From the NCBI GenBank assembly GCA_016873295.1, contig VGXM01000013.1:1-64000 (forward strand): DNA of 64,000 bases, written 5' to 3'. The stretch comes from Phycisphaerae bacterium (GTDB lineage Bacteria > Planctomycetota > Phycisphaerae > Phycisphaerales > UBA1924). Below, piece by piece: positions 37,462 through 47,430 of this stretch (position 1 is the stretch's first letter; each line of letters opens with the position of its first letter). The notes below the pieces were generated by a model. The model saw only the letters and a list, made by a program, of their open reading frames with translations, was not told where the DNA came from and did no database searches. The position numbers and the translations under genes were made by a program.

Positions 37462-37974
37462 ATGAAGACACTCGCGAACGAGCCTCGGGCGATCACGGTG
37501 TGGGGGCTGGGACACTTGCGCCCGGCGCCGGGGACGTGGGGCTCGCTGCCGCCGATCGTGCTGGGGGCGGCGTTGTGGACGGTGGGGCTTGGGCCGGAGC
37601 GCGCGCCGTGTGTCTTCTCAGGGGTGATGCTGGCGCTGCTGGTGGTATTCACGCTGGTGTGTGCCGCGCAGGGGGATCGGGCCGAGGGCGCCTTTGGGCG
37701 CAAGGATCCGTCGGAGGCGGTGGCGGACGAAACGGCCGGGCAGTGCATCCCGCTGCTGCTGCTGCCGGGGGCGGCGTTCGAGTCGGCGGGCCTGGCTCTC
37801 TTCACGCTGGCCTACGCGTTCCTGGCCTTCCGGGCGTTCGACATCCTCAAGCCCTGGCCGGCGAGACAGGTGCAGAGGGTGCCGGGCGGCTGGGGGATCG
37901 TGCTCGATGACCTCGTGGCGGGGGTCTACGCGGCCCTGCTCGTGCAGGTGCTGGCGCGGGCCCTGGCGGCGTGA
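37462..37974 (+). CDS. pgpA: Phosphatidylglycerophosphatase A
   Basis: 170 residues. PgpA signatures: GLGHLRPAPGTWGS, DETAGQ, FRAFDILKPWPARQ and GIVLDDLVAG, with three or four membrane helices. It dephosphorylates phosphatidylglycerol-phosphate to phosphatidylglycerol. It lies 15 bp after pgsA and is probably co-transcribed; the palindrome in between could cap or process the mRNA. Start at the ATG that begins MKTLANEP. Confidence 0.9.
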   Translation: MKTLANEPRAITVWGLGHLRPAPGTWGSLPPIVLGAALWTVGLGPERAPCVFSGVMLALLVVFTLVCAAQGDRAEGAFGRKDPSEAVADETAGQCIPLLLLPGAAFESAGLALFTLAYAFLAFRAFDILKPWPARQVQRVPGGWGIVLDDLVAGVYAALLVQVLARALAA

Positions 37975-38038
37975 AACCCGGGCGACCGGCCCCCGAACGA
38001 GATGAGCGCCGTCGCCCGTCGGCGATGGGAGGTTCACC

Positions 38039-38326
38039 ATGCAATGCCTGGCCGTGCTGCTCGCGCTGTGCTTCCCGCGTCTGACGATCGTCCTGCTGGT
38101 GATCTTCAGCGACTACATCGGGCGGGGGTTCAACGACAGCGTGCTGTGGCCCTTGCTGGGGTTCCTGTTCATGCCCTTCACGACGCTGGCCTACGCCGCG
38201 AGCATGAACGAGAACGGCGCGGTCGAGGGGTGGTGGTTGGTGCTGGTGATCGTCGCGGTGCTGGCGGACCTGGGCCTGATCGGCGGCGGGGCGGCGGCGA
38301 GGCGGAAGCAGATGACGACGGGCTGA
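38039..38326 (+). CDS. Small membrane protein
   Basis: 95 residues with three hydrophobic helices (CLAVLLALCFPRLTIVLLVIF; VLWPLLGFLFMPFTTLAYAA; WWLVLVIVAVLADLGLIGG). GGGAGG at 38027-38032 is 6 nt before the ATG, a strong ribosome binding site. No family recognised with certainty. It lies 64 bp after pgpA on the same strand and may belong to the same transcript. Confidence 0.7.
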   Translation: MQCLAVLLALCFPRLTIVLLVIFSDYIGRGFNDSVLWPLLGFLFMPFTTLAYAASMNENGAVEGWWLVLVIVAVLADLGLIGGGAAARRKQMTTG

Positions 38327-38428
38327 GCCCGACCGGGTTCTCCCCCCGCGCCGACCCGAGCGCCCCCGCGGAGTCGATCCTGGGATTCGTCGCGGACTCT
38401 TCATCCCAGGCGTGAGCGGGGGCACGGG

Positions 38429-39283
38429 TCACCCGCGGGCGACGACGTAGACGACGTAGGTGTCGGGCAGATCGGTGGGGTCGGACACGGGGCGAACGCG
38501 CAGGCGCCCGCGCTGGTCGATGGCGTCGCCCAGCGTGGCGTAGACCTCGACGCCAGCGAACCCGGCGTCGGCGAGGGCGTCGCGGAGTTCGGTGATCGAC
38601 CACAGCCGCCAGTCGTAGACAAAGGCGTCCCGGAGCACGACCGCCCGTCGCCCGGGCGCCGAGACCCGGAAGTGGAGCGCGTCAATCACCCGGCCCGTGA
38701 GAGGGTCGGCGGCGCGCTGCTCCCAGGTGTGCTCGATGCGCTCGCCCGAGGGGCCGCGGAGGCGGGCGGTGAGCTTGAGGGGCGTGAAGGCGTCGCGCCC
38801 GCCGTAGGTGTCGCAGAGGAAGAGGCCCCGGGGCTTGAGGCAGGCGCGCACGCGTCGAAGGTAGCCGACCAGGTCCGGGCGCCGGTGGAAGTAGCCCAGG
38901 GGGAAGTTGGTGGCGGCGATGACGTCGGCGCGGTCGCGGGCGGCGCGGGCGTCGAGGGGGCGCGGGGTGGTGCGTGGCGAGGACGCCACGCCTCGCAGGA
39001 CGCGCGGGTCGGAGTCGACCGCGAAGGCGCGGTGCGCGGGCGAGCGGGCCGCCCAGTGCCGGGCGAGGGCGGCGGTGCCGCTGAAGTCCTCGCGGAGGAC
39101 GAGGGGGCGGCGGGCGTGGACGGCGTCGATGAATCGGCAGAGGCGGGGCGGGTCGGTGACGCAGTGCTCGTAGAGCGCGTGCCTGAGCGGCTCGCGCGGG
39201 AGGTCGAGGAGAGAGGGGGGCGGGGGTGGAGGCGCGGGAGACCGCGGGCGTGCGCCCGGGGCTCGTCGGGCGTGGCTGCTCAC
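38429..39283 (-). CDS. Class I SAM-dependent methyltransferase
   Basis: 284 residues from GTG at 39283; the GTGA overlap with the upstream permease stop supports this start. After a Pro-rich leader come LYEHCV, LREDFSGTAALARHW (SAM motif I region), FAVDSDPRVL (acidic residue for ribose), ADVIAATNFPLGYF and FLCDTYGG. The substrate is unknown. A clear paralogue lies at 44375-45199. Third gene of an ABC ATPase-permease-methyltransferase run. Confidence 0.78.
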   Translation of the reverse strand: MSSHARRAPGARPRSPAPPPPPPSLLDLPREPLRHALYEHCVTDPPRLCRFIDAVHARRPLVLREDFSGTAALARHWAARSPAHRAFAVDSDPRVLRGVASSPRTTPRPLDARAARDRADVIAATNFPLGYFHRRPDLVGYLRRVRACLKPRGLFLCDTYGGRDAFTPLKLTARLRGPSGERIEHTWEQRAADPLTGRVIDALHFRVSAPGRRAVVLRDAFVYDWRLWSITELRDALADAGFAGVEVYATLGDAIDQRGRLRVRPVSDPTDLPDTYVVYVVARG

Positions 39284-40686
39284 GCCATCCTCACCCACCT
39301 GACGAGGGTGGCGAGGTTGGGCGGCTTGCCGTACATGAGCACGCCGATGCGGAAGATCTTGGCGGCGACCTTGAGCATGACGATGACGCCCAGGGCCCCC
39401 ACCGCGATCGACAGGAGCGTCTGCCACAGGGGCGGGGGCGACGAACTGGAAAGGCGCAGGACCATGACGAAGGGGTTGATGGGGGGGATGAAACTGAGCG
39501 CCGTGGCGAGGGTGCTGTCGGGGTTCCAGATGATGGGCATCATGAGGAGCATGGGGAGCATGACGACGATCATGATGGGGGTCATGAGGGTCTGGGCCTC
39601 GTGGATGTCGGTGACGGCGGAGCCGATGGCGGCCATCATCGAGGCGATCATGAAGAACGCGAGCATGAAGAAGACGCCCAGCAGGAGCAGGTTGTGCCAC
39701 TCGACCAGGTCCATGCGGGCCATGACGATGAGCGAGACGATGCCCAGGCCCGAGTAGACGATGAGGATGGCCAGGGCCGCCGCCATCTGCCCGATGATCT
39801 TGCCCGTCATCAGGCTCAGGGGCGAGACGGCGCTGAGCAGTACCTCCATGATGCGGTTGCTCTTCTCCTCGATGGTGCTGGTGAGGAGGAACTGCCCGCC
39901 CGTGAAGACGCTGATCCAGAGGAGCATCATGAAGGCCAGCGGCATGATCATCTGCTGGACTTCGCTGGTCTTCTTCTCGCCGGAGCTGGTGACGGCGATG
40001 GCGTCGGGGACGTCGATGCGCATGATGGAGCGGACCTTGCCCGGCTCCATGCCGTTGGCGGCGAGGCGCGTCTGGAGCACCGCCTCGCGCACCTGCCCGC
40101 GGATCAGGCCCTGGACTCGCGCGTCGAGCTTGGCGCGGACGAAGACCTGGAAGGCGCCGAAGCGCGTCGCCCCTTCGGCCTGGATCACCGCGTCCGGCTC
40201 GATCACCACCAGCGCCAATCGACGCGGCACGCCGTCCTTGCCCTCGAAGAGCAGGGCCTGTTTGGCGGCTTCCAGGTCAGTGTCCATCGGGAGCACTTCG
40301 GCCTCGAGGCGCGGGGCGTCCGCGGCGGCGCTCGCCGTCGCCATGCCCATCGCCGACTGGGCCGCCTTCCCCTGCCCCGGGCTGAGCTTCTCCAGCTCCT
40401 TGGCGGCGAGGTCGCCCGCCTCCTTGGCGGAGCGCCCGACGTGGGCGGCGATCGCCTCGGGCGTGAAGCGCTCGGCCAGCTCGGGCACCACGAGCCCGGG
40501 GGTGCCCGTGCGGTCGATGAACGCGACGGTGCCCTGCACGGGCGGGGGCTTCATGCTCACGAGGAAGATCGCCGCGGGGATCGCGATCACCATGATCAGC
40601 GGCACCAGGAAGACGCCGATCAGGAACCCCTTGGTCAGGACCGTGGCGGTGAACTCGCGCCAGGCGACGTGGAAGACCTTGTTCAT
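39280..40686 (-). CDS. ABC-2-type transporter permease (NatB-like)
   Basis: 468 residues. One N-terminal helix (FLIGVFLVPLIMVIAIPAAIFLV) is followed by a ~220-residue extracytoplasmic region and five or six C-terminal helices beginning near QQMIMPLAFMMLLWISVFTGGQFLL and the conserved EEKSNRIMEVLLSAVSP. This is the NatB/YhaP layout: sodium or drug efflux exporters working with a NatA-type ATPase, here the gene 273 bp upstream at 40960. The substrate is not deducible. AAGGAG lies about 12 nt before the ATG. Confidence 0.85.
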   Translation of the reverse strand: MNKVFHVAWREFTATVLTKGFLIGVFLVPLIMVIAIPAAIFLVSMKPPPVQGTVAFIDRTGTPGLVVPELAERFTPEAIAAHVGRSAKEAGDLAAKELEKLSPGQGKAAQSAMGMATASAAADAPRLEAEVLPMDTDLEAAKQALLFEGKDGVPRRLALVVIEPDAVIQAEGATRFGAFQVFVRAKLDARVQGLIRGQVREAVLQTRLAANGMEPGKVRSIMRIDVPDAIAVTSSGEKKTSEVQQMIMPLAFMMLLWISVFTGGQFLLTSTIEEKSNRIMEVLLSAVSPLSLMTGKIIGQMAAALAILIVYSGLGIVSLIVMARMDLVEWHNLLLLGVFFMLAFFMIASMMAAIGSAVTDIHEAQTLMTPIMIVVMLPMLLMMPIIWNPDSTLATALSFIPPINPFVMVLRLSSSSPPPLWQTLLSIAVGALGVIVMLKVAAKIFRIGVLMYGKPPNLATLVRWVRMA

Positions 40687-40840
40687 GCGCGCGGCGACTC
40701 CTTGGGAAGAACCAAGTCGGACGCGGAGGGAGCGCGGAGGCGGGGCGGGGTGGCCTCCGAACCCCAGGAGATTGATCGTCCGGACCTCCGAACAACCGGG
40801 GCGCGAAGGGCCGACGCGGGCGCGCGGGCCGGTGATTCCC

Positions 40841-40863
40841 GGGACAGGCGAGACGCCTGTCCC
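40841..40863. repeat. Dispersed palindrome (ACAGGC...GCCTGT family), copy 2
   Basis: GGGACAGGCG, loop AGA, CGCCTGTCCC, then ACCC. Same sequence as the element at 37412. It lies in the 273-bp gap between the ABC ATPase and permease genes, which is otherwise without a gene. Confidence 0.7.
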
Positions 40864-40959
40864 ACCCGGGCCGGGTTGTTCAGGGATTCCCGTTGACTGT
40901 TCAGTGCTGTTCTCCGTGCCTCTCCGCCATCTCCGTTCGCTCCGCGTTCTCGGCCTGAG

Positions 40960-41946
<987 letters not shown>

Positions 41947-41952
41947 CGCAGG

Positions 41953-41958
41953 AGTCTA
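41953..41958 (-). promoter_or_regulatory. -10-like box TAGACT, 6 nt before the ABC ATPase
   Basis: On the minus strand TAGACT is followed by CCTGCG and the ATG. It is the same hexamer and spacing as at the M28 peptidase gene. Confidence 0.42.
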
Positions 41959-42091
41959 TTCGGGTCTGGGCGCGGGGCTTTCGCGCCGGGTGGGGCCGGC
42001 CTGCGGCCGGTTGGTGACGGGTCGGGCCTCCGCCAAGTCACCGGCCAGAGGGCGGTGCCACTGGTTTCGGTCGGAGGCCGGGGGTGACGGA

Positions 42092-42097
42092 TACCGT
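42092..42097 (+). promoter_or_regulatory. -10-like box TACCGT, 8 nt before prfA
   Basis: TACCGT lies 8 nt before the prfA ATG; no Shine-Dalgarno. Weaker match than the 6-nt examples. Confidence 0.3.
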
Positions 42098-42105
42098 CCC
42101 TTGCG

Positions 42106-43209
42106 ATGGCGACGATCACGCCCGACACCCTCCCGCCGCGGGTCTTTGAGAAGCTCGAGGAGCAATCGGCGGAGTTGGCGCGCCTGGACGCCTCGCTGCT
42201 GGACCCGGCGATCGTGTCGGACCACCGCAAGGCCCGCGACCTGTCCATCCGCAAGGCCGGGCTGACGCCCGCCGTCGAGGCCTATCGCGCCTTCCTGGCC
42301 CTTCGCAAGGAGCGGGACGAGCTGGAGGGCACGCTCAGGCCCGGCGGGGACGCGGAGCTGGCCGACCTGGCCCGCGAGGAACTGCCCGGCGTCAACGAGC
42401 GGCTCGACGCGGCCCTGTCGCGGATGCTCTCGCACCTGGTGACGGCGGAGGACCGGGGCGTGGGGTCCGTCATGCTCGAGGTCCGGGCAGGGACCGGGGG
42501 CGACGAGGCGGCCCTCTGGGCCCGCGACCTGCTGGACATGTACCGCAAGTACGCCGGGCGGAAGGGCTGGGCCTTCGAGGTGCTCGACTCGACCATTGAC
42601 CCCGGGGCCGGGGGCGTTCGGCAGGCGGTGGTGAACGTGAAGGGCGACGCCGTGTGGAGCGAGCTGGGGTTCGAGGCGGGGGTGCACAGCGTCAAGCGCG
42701 TGCCGGCCACCGAGGCCCAGGGGCGCGTGCACACGTCGACCGCGACGGTGGCGGTCCTGCCCGAGCCCCGGGACGTCGACGTCAAGATCGACTGGGAGAA
42801 GGACGTCGCCGAGGACGTGACGACCGCCCAGGGGCCGGGCGGGCAGAACGTCAACAAGGTCGCCACGGCGGTCAAGCTCGTGCACCTGCCCACCGGCATC
42901 GAGGTGCGGATGCAGGAGAGCAAGAGCCAGCACCAGAACCGCGACCGGGCCCGGCGGCTGCTGCTGGCCCGCGTCTACGAGCTCGAACGCCGCAAGCAGC
43001 ACGAGGAACGCTCCGCCGCCCGCAAGAGCCAGATCGGGTCGGGGGAGCGGAGCGAGAAGATCCGGACGTACCGCTACAAGGAGGGCATCGTGGCGGACGA
43101 GCGCCTGCCCCGGGAGTACCCGCTCCGCGACCTGCTCGCGGGCGAGTGGGAGGCGATCTTCGCCGCCCTCATGGAGCGCGAGACGGCAAGGCGGCTCGAG
43201 CAGCTCTGA
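42106..43209 (+). CDS. prfA: Peptide chain release factor 1
   Basis: 367 residues. The stop-codon reading tripeptide is Pro-Ala-Thr (200-202, RVPATEAQGR), the RF1 type that reads UAA and UAG, not the SPF of RF2. The catalytic GGQ is at 245-247 (GPGGQNVNKV). The segment IRTYRYKEGIVADERL diverges from the common IRTYNFPQ. Acts in ribosomal termination. Monocistronic; convergent with the polyprenyl synthetase across a long inverted repeat. Confidence 0.95.
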   Translation: MATITPDTLPPRVFEKLEEQSAELARLDASLLDPAIVSDHRKARDLSIRKAGLTPAVEAYRAFLALRKERDELEGTLRPGGDAELADLAREELPGVNERLDAALSRMLSHLVTAEDRGVGSVMLEVRAGTGGDEAALWARDLLDMYRKYAGRKGWAFEVLDSTIDPGAGGVRQAVVNVKGDAVWSELGFEAGVHSVKRVPATEAQGRVHTSTATVAVLPEPRDVDVKIDWEKDVAEDVTTAQGPGGQNVNKVATAVKLVHLPTGIEVRMQESKSQHQNRDRARRLLLARVYELERRKQHEERSAARKSQIGSGERSEKIRTYRYKEGIVADERLPREYPLRDLLAGEWEAIFAALMERETARRLEQL

Positions 43210-43221
43210 ACTCAGGGCTTG

Positions 43222-43293
43222 CCGAGCCGACGGCGCGAGCCGCCGGGCGGGGGCAAGGGGCGTCAGGACCGAGGGCTCGCGCCGTCGGCTCGG
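43222..43293. terminator. Perfect 20-bp inverted repeat between convergent genes
   Basis: The left arm 43222-43241 is an exact reverse complement of 43274-43293, with a 32-nt loop. It lies between prfA and the polyprenyl synthetase and is very stable for its position. No U-tract, so a bidirectional terminator or a dispersed repeat element are both possible. Confidence 0.65.
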
Positions 43294-43304
43294 AAGGAGC
43301 GCGC

Positions 43305-44351
43305 TCACACGTTGCGGCGGATCACCGCGTCGGCCATCGCGTGCAGCCGGCGGCGCGGGGGCGAGTCGGGGAGGTCGGCCAACTGGGCCCGGGCGTCCTC
43401 GACGAGCGCGGCGGCGCGGCGGACGGACGCCTCGATCGACCCCGTCGCCCTCAACGACTCCAGCACATCGGGCAGCCCCCGGCTCGACTCCGACTCGCCC
43501 GCGGCACGCAGCCGCGCCAGCGTGCGCGCCCGCGTGCCGGCGTCGGCGTGCGCCAAGTGGTGGATCACGGGCAGCGTCAGTTTGCCCTTCTCCAGGTCCT
43601 TGCCGACCGGCTTGCCCAGGACCGATTCCCGCCCCGTCAGGTCGAGCAGGTCGTCCTGGATCTGGAACGCGATGCCCAGGTTGAGGCCGAAGCGCCCCAG
43701 GCGGTCGGCGACGGCGTCCGACGCCCCGGACTGGCGGGCCCCCAGGCGGCACGACGCCCGGATCAGGTCGCCGGTCTTGCGCGCCACAATGTCGAAATAG
43801 GTGCGCTCGCCGAGGGCCAGGTCCTGGCGGTGGCTGAGCTGGAGCAGCTCGCCGGCGCACATGGTGACGCTGGCCCGCCCCACTTCCTCCGCGGCCTCGG
43901 TGGTGGGCAGCGTCGAGCACAGGTGGAAGGCCGAGGCGATCAGGTAGTCGCCCAGCATGACCGCGGCCTCGTTGCCGGAGAGGTGGTTGACGGTCCAGCC
44001 GCGTCGGCGCGTGTCGGCCTCGTCGAGCACGTCGTCGTGAACCAGCGTCGCCATGTGCACCATCTCGCAGACGGCGGCGACGGCGATGTGCCCGTCGTGC
44101 AGCAGCGCCCCGAACTCCTCGGGCCCGCGCGCCGACGCGGCCTCCGGGTGGGCCGCCAGCCCGCAGGCCAGCACCAGCGTCGGGCGGAGCATCTTGCCCC
44201 GGTAGCGCTCGATGTGGGCCACGAGCGTGGCGACCGCGGGCAGGTCGCTGGCGAGCTGGCGGTCGAAGCGCTCGGTCACGCGGGTCAGCCCGCCGGCGAT
44301 CACGTCGGCGAGCGGCGCCGGGTCGTCGTCGATCGCCAGGGGGTCCCGCAT
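43305..44351 (-). CDS. Polyprenyl (geranylgeranyl/octaprenyl-type) diphosphate synthase
   Basis: 348 residues. First Asp-rich motif DDVLDEAD (106-113) and second QIQDDLLD, both binding Mg-diphosphate; GKMLRPTLVLA upstream is the IPP-binding region. It chains isopentenyl units for a quinone side chain or carrier lipid. Product length cannot be set by eye, but lack of bulky residues before the first motif fits a long-chain enzyme. Start MRDPLAIDDD at 44351, 23 bp after the upstream methyltransferase stop; the two may be co-transcribed. Confidence 0.9.
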   Translation of the reverse strand: MRDPLAIDDDPAPLADVIAGGLTRVTERFDRQLASDLPAVATLVAHIERYRGKMLRPTLVLACGLAAHPEAASARGPEEFGALLHDGHIAVAAVCEMVHMATLVHDDVLDEADTRRRGWTVNHLSGNEAAVMLGDYLIASAFHLCSTLPTTEAAEEVGRASVTMCAGELLQLSHRQDLALGERTYFDIVARKTGDLIRASCRLGARQSGASDAVADRLGRFGLNLGIAFQIQDDLLDLTGRESVLGKPVGKDLEKGKLTLPVIHHLAHADAGTRARTLARLRAAGESESSRGLPDVLESLRATGSIEASVRRAAALVEDARAQLADLPDSPPRRRLHAMADAVIRRNV

Positions 44352-44374
44352 GGTCGATTGTTGGCCTGGCACGG

Positions 44375-45199
44375 CTACTTTTCGGCCACGAGATACGCGA
44401 CGAAGGACTCGCAAGCCTCGGGGCGGTCGGAGGCGGGGCGGAACACGCCGTTGCCCCGCCCGTGCCTGTCGGTCCCCTCCCAGAGCACGCCCGCGCGGCG
44501 GAACCCGGCCTCGTGGAGGAGCCCGCGGGTCTCGGGGATCGTCCAGACCCGCCAGTCGTATCGGAAGGCCCGGCGGAGGACGGTGCCGTCGCGGAACTCG
44601 AAGTGGATGAAGCAGGTGATCCCGTTGGTGATCGGGTTGAAGCGGTGCTGGTCCCAGACGTAGGTGAAGCGGTGGTAACGGGTTCGTTCCTCCTGCTCGC
44701 GGGTGGCGGCCCACCCGCCGAAGTGGTCGAGGAAGAGGACGCCGCGGGGGGCCAGGCTGCGGCGAACGGCGCGGAAGTAGGCGAGCAGGGCCGGTCGGGT
44801 CTTGAAGACCCAGTAGCTGAAGTTCATGGCGAGGACGACGTCGACTCCGGAGCCCTCGCGCCCGGGGCTGCGGACGTCGCGGCGGAGGAGCGTGAGGCGG
44901 GAACGCTGCTCCTCCGTCAGGCGCCTGTGGCTGCGCTCGCGGGCCTGCGCGATGGTTCCCGGGTCGATGTCGAGGGCGACGGCGGTGTTGCCCTCGCGGT
45001 GGCGCACCCACTGACAGGCCGAGAGCGCGGTGCCGCAGAAGTCCTCGCGGAGGGATCGGGGCGGGCGCCCCCGCAGGCGCCGATAGACGCGGTCGACCAG
45101 CCCGACCTCGTGCTCGACGGACTGGACGGAGTGCTCGTAGAGGTCCCAGCGGTCGGCGCGGCGGGCGGTGGTGGGCTGCGTCCATCGGGTCGGCGGCAT
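44375..45199 (-). CDS. Class I SAM-dependent methyltransferase
   Basis: 274 residues. Blocks LYEHSVQS, LREDFCGTALSACQWV, VALDIDPGTI, VDVVLAMNFSYWVF and FLDHFGGWAA match the protein at 38429 in order, so the two are paralogues. Both lack an obvious substrate domain. TACGCT lies 8 nt before the ATG. It precedes the polyprenyl synthetase by 23 bp, which may hint at lipid or quinone chemistry, but that is inference. Confidence 0.78.
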   Translation of the reverse strand: MPPTRWTQPTTARRADRWDLYEHSVQSVEHEVGLVDRVYRRLRGRPPRSLREDFCGTALSACQWVRHREGNTAVALDIDPGTIAQARERSHRRLTEEQRSRLTLLRRDVRSPGREGSGVDVVLAMNFSYWVFKTRPALLAYFRAVRRSLAPRGVLFLDHFGGWAATREQEERTRYHRFTYVWDQHRFNPITNGITCFIHFEFRDGTVLRRAFRYDWRVWTIPETRGLLHEAGFRRAGVLWEGTDRHGRGNGVFRPASDRPEACESFVAYLVAEK

Positions 45200-45207
45200 G
45201 TGGCGGG

Positions 45208-45213
45208 AGCGTA
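45208..45213 (-). promoter_or_regulatory. -10-like box TACGCT, 8 nt before the methyltransferase
   Basis: TACGCT on the minus strand, then CCCGCCAC and the ATG. Confidence 0.3.
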
Positions 45214-45297
45214 CGTCGCGGCGGGCCTGCCGGGGCGGCGCGATTGCCTACAGTCGCGACCGGCGACTCCGGGCCGGGCGAAGAGGAGTGGCGAATC

Positions 45298-46650
45298 GTG
45301 CATCTGACGATGGTGGGCACGGGGTATGTCGGGCTGGTGACGGGCGTGTGCTTCGCCAACACGGGCAACACGGTCACGTGCCTGGACGTGGACGCGGGCA
45401 AGATCGAGGCGCTCTCGCGGGGCAAGTGCCCGATCTATGAGCCCGGGCTCGAAGAGCTGATGGAGCACAACATCAAGGCCGGGCGCCTGGCGTTCACGCT
45501 GGACAAGGCCAAGGCCTATGGCTCGGCGGACGCGGTCTTCATCTGCGTGGGCACGCCCAGCGACGAGCGTGGGCACACGGACCTGTCCTACGTCCTCGGG
45601 GCCGCCGACGACATCGCCGAGTCGATCAAGGCCCGCGGGCCCGGCGCGGCCCCCCTGGTGGTGGTGGTCAAGAGCACGGTGCCGGTGGGCACGTCGCTGG
45701 CGGTCAAGCGGCGGATCGCGGAGCGCCTGGGGGCGGGGGGCGAGGCCCGCTTCCGCGTCGCCAACAACCCCGAGTTCCTCAAGGAGGGCGACGCGGTCAA
45801 CGACTTCAACAAGCCCGACCGCGTGGTCTGCGGCGTGGAGGACGAGCCCACCGCCGAGTTCTTCCGCACCATCTACGACCCCTTCGTGCGCAACGGGCAC
45901 CCCGTCTTCATGATGGACATCCTGTCCAGCGAGATGGTCAAGTACGCCAGCAACAACTTCCTGGCGACCAAGATCAGCTTCATCAACGAGATGGCCAACC
46001 TGTGCGAGGCCTACGGGGCCGACATCGCCCGGGTCCGGGAGGGGATGTGCTCGGATCGGCGGATCGGGAACCAGTTCCTGTACCCCGGGCTGGGCTACGG
46101 CGGGTCGTGCTTCCCCAAGGACACGCTCGCGTGCATCATGATGGGCGACAAGGCGGGGATGGAGGCGACGCTGAGCAAGGCGGTGCACGCCGTCAACCAG
46201 CGCCAGCGCGACCGCTTCTTCGACAAGATCCAGTCGCACTTCAAGGGGGCGGGCGGGCTCAACGGCAAGACGCTGGCGTTCTGGGGGCTTTCGTTCAAGC
46301 CCCGGACCGACGACATCCGCGAGGCCCCGGCCCTGACGCTGATCCGCAAGGCCGTGGGCTTCGGCGCCAAGGCCCGGGGGTTTGACCCGGTCGCCAACGA
46401 GAACGCGGCCCGCGAGCTGGGCACGGCGGCGACGATCGCGGGCGACATGTACGAGGCGGCCCGGGGGGCCGACGCCCTCGTAGTCTGCACCGACTGGGAC
46501 GAGTTCAAGACGCCGGACTGGGGCCGGCTCAGCGGCGCGCTCAAGGGGAAGGTGATCTTCGACGGTCGGAACCTGTACCGCCCGTCACAGTTGCGGGAGC
46601 GCGGCTTCGCGTACTTCTGCGTGGGGCGGGCGCCGGTCCGCCCGGGTTGA
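45298..46650 (+). CDS. ugd: UDP-glucose 6-dehydrogenase
   Basis: 450 residues. The start is GTG at 45298, with AAGAGGAG 9 nt upstream, placing the NAD-binding MVGTGYVGLVTG at the N-terminus. Catalytic Cys near 271 in YGGSCFPKDT; NNPEFLKEG and FKPRTDDIREAP also match. Oxidises UDP-glucose to UDP-glucuronate for polysaccharide precursors. The family also includes UDP-N-acetylmannosamine dehydrogenases, but this pattern is closest to UDP-glucose. A DNA methyltransferase follows after 9 bp. Confidence 0.92.
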   Translation: MHLTMVGTGYVGLVTGVCFANTGNTVTCLDVDAGKIEALSRGKCPIYEPGLEELMEHNIKAGRLAFTLDKAKAYGSADAVFICVGTPSDERGHTDLSYVLGAADDIAESIKARGPGAAPLVVVVKSTVPVGTSLAVKRRIAERLGAGGEARFRVANNPEFLKEGDAVNDFNKPDRVVCGVEDEPTAEFFRTIYDPFVRNGHPVFMMDILSSEMVKYASNNFLATKISFINEMANLCEAYGADIARVREGMCSDRRIGNQFLYPGLGYGGSCFPKDTLACIMMGDKAGMEATLSKAVHAVNQRQRDRFFDKIQSHFKGAGGLNGKTLAFWGLSFKPRTDDIREAPALTLIRKAVGFGAKARGFDPVANENAARELGTAATIAGDMYEAARGADALVVCTDWDEFKTPDWGRLSGALKGKVIFDGRNLYRPSQLRERGFAYFCVGRAPVRPG

Positions 46651-46659
46651 CGCCACGCG

Positions 46660-47430
46660 ATGCCTTCGGCCGCTGAACAGGACAGGGCGCGGTCCGAGGT
46701 CCGCCTCGGGGACTGGCTCGAACTGGCGGCAGGGCTGGCCCCGGCGAGCATCGACCTGCTCTACGCCGACCCGCCCTTCAACACGGGCAAGCCCCGATCG
46801 ACGCCGCCGAACGCGGGGCGCCGAGGGCGCCGGGTCCGGACCGCCTTCCCCGACAGGTGGGGATCCATGGAGGCCTACCTGGCATGGCTGGGCGAGCGCC
46901 TGTCGGCGACACTCCCGGCCCTCAAGCCCTCGGCGTGCGTGCTGATCCACTGCGACGACCGCGCCAGCCACCGGATCCGCGTGCTGCTGGACGACCTGTT
47001 CGGGCCCGATCGGTTCGTCAACCACCTGGCGTGGTCCTACGGGCTGGGGGGCTCGTCGCCGCGCCGATTCGCCCGCAAACACGACGACATCCTCCTGTAC
47101 TGCGTCGACCCGGCCCGATACTGGTTCGAGGCCCCCAGGGTGGCGGCGACCAGCCGACGGATGGAGGGCGGGACCAAGAAGGCCACCGACGTCCTGTCGA
47201 TTCCGTCCCTCAACAACATGGCGTCGGAGCGGACGGGGTACCCCACACAGAAGCCGCTCGCCCTGCTGGATCTGCTGGTGCGGGCGTGCTGCCCGCCGGC
47301 GGGGCTCGTGCTGGACCCGGTGTGCGGGAGCGGGACGACGGTGGTCGCGGCGGCGCGATCCGGCCGACGGGCGCTGGGATTCGACGTCAATCCGGCGGCG
47401 GTGCGCTTGGCGCGGCGTCGGCTCGCGTAG
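46660..47430 (+). CDS. Orphan DNA methyltransferase (DPPF type)
   Basis: 256 residues, smaller than CcrM-like enzymes. Catalytic motif DPPFNTG (motif IV) comes first and the SAM motif DPVCGSGTT near the C-terminus, i.e. beta-class order for N6-adenine or N4-cytosine methylation. GYPTQKPLALLDLLVRA is the usual block before the SAM site. No restriction endonuclease, specificity subunit or helicase neighbours it, so it may act in regulation or be part of an eroded system. It lies 9 bp after ugd and is likely co-transcribed. Confidence 0.85.
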   Translation: MPSAAEQDRARSEVRLGDWLELAAGLAPASIDLLYADPPFNTGKPRSTPPNAGRRGRRVRTAFPDRWGSMEAYLAWLGERLSATLPALKPSACVLIHCDDRASHRIRVLLDDLFGPDRFVNHLAWSYGLGGSSPRRFARKHDDILLYCVDPARYWFEAPRVAATSRRMEGGTKKATDVLSIPSLNNMASERTGYPTQKPLALLDLLVRACCPPAGLVLDPVCGSGTTVVAAARSGRRALGFDVNPAAVRLARRRLA

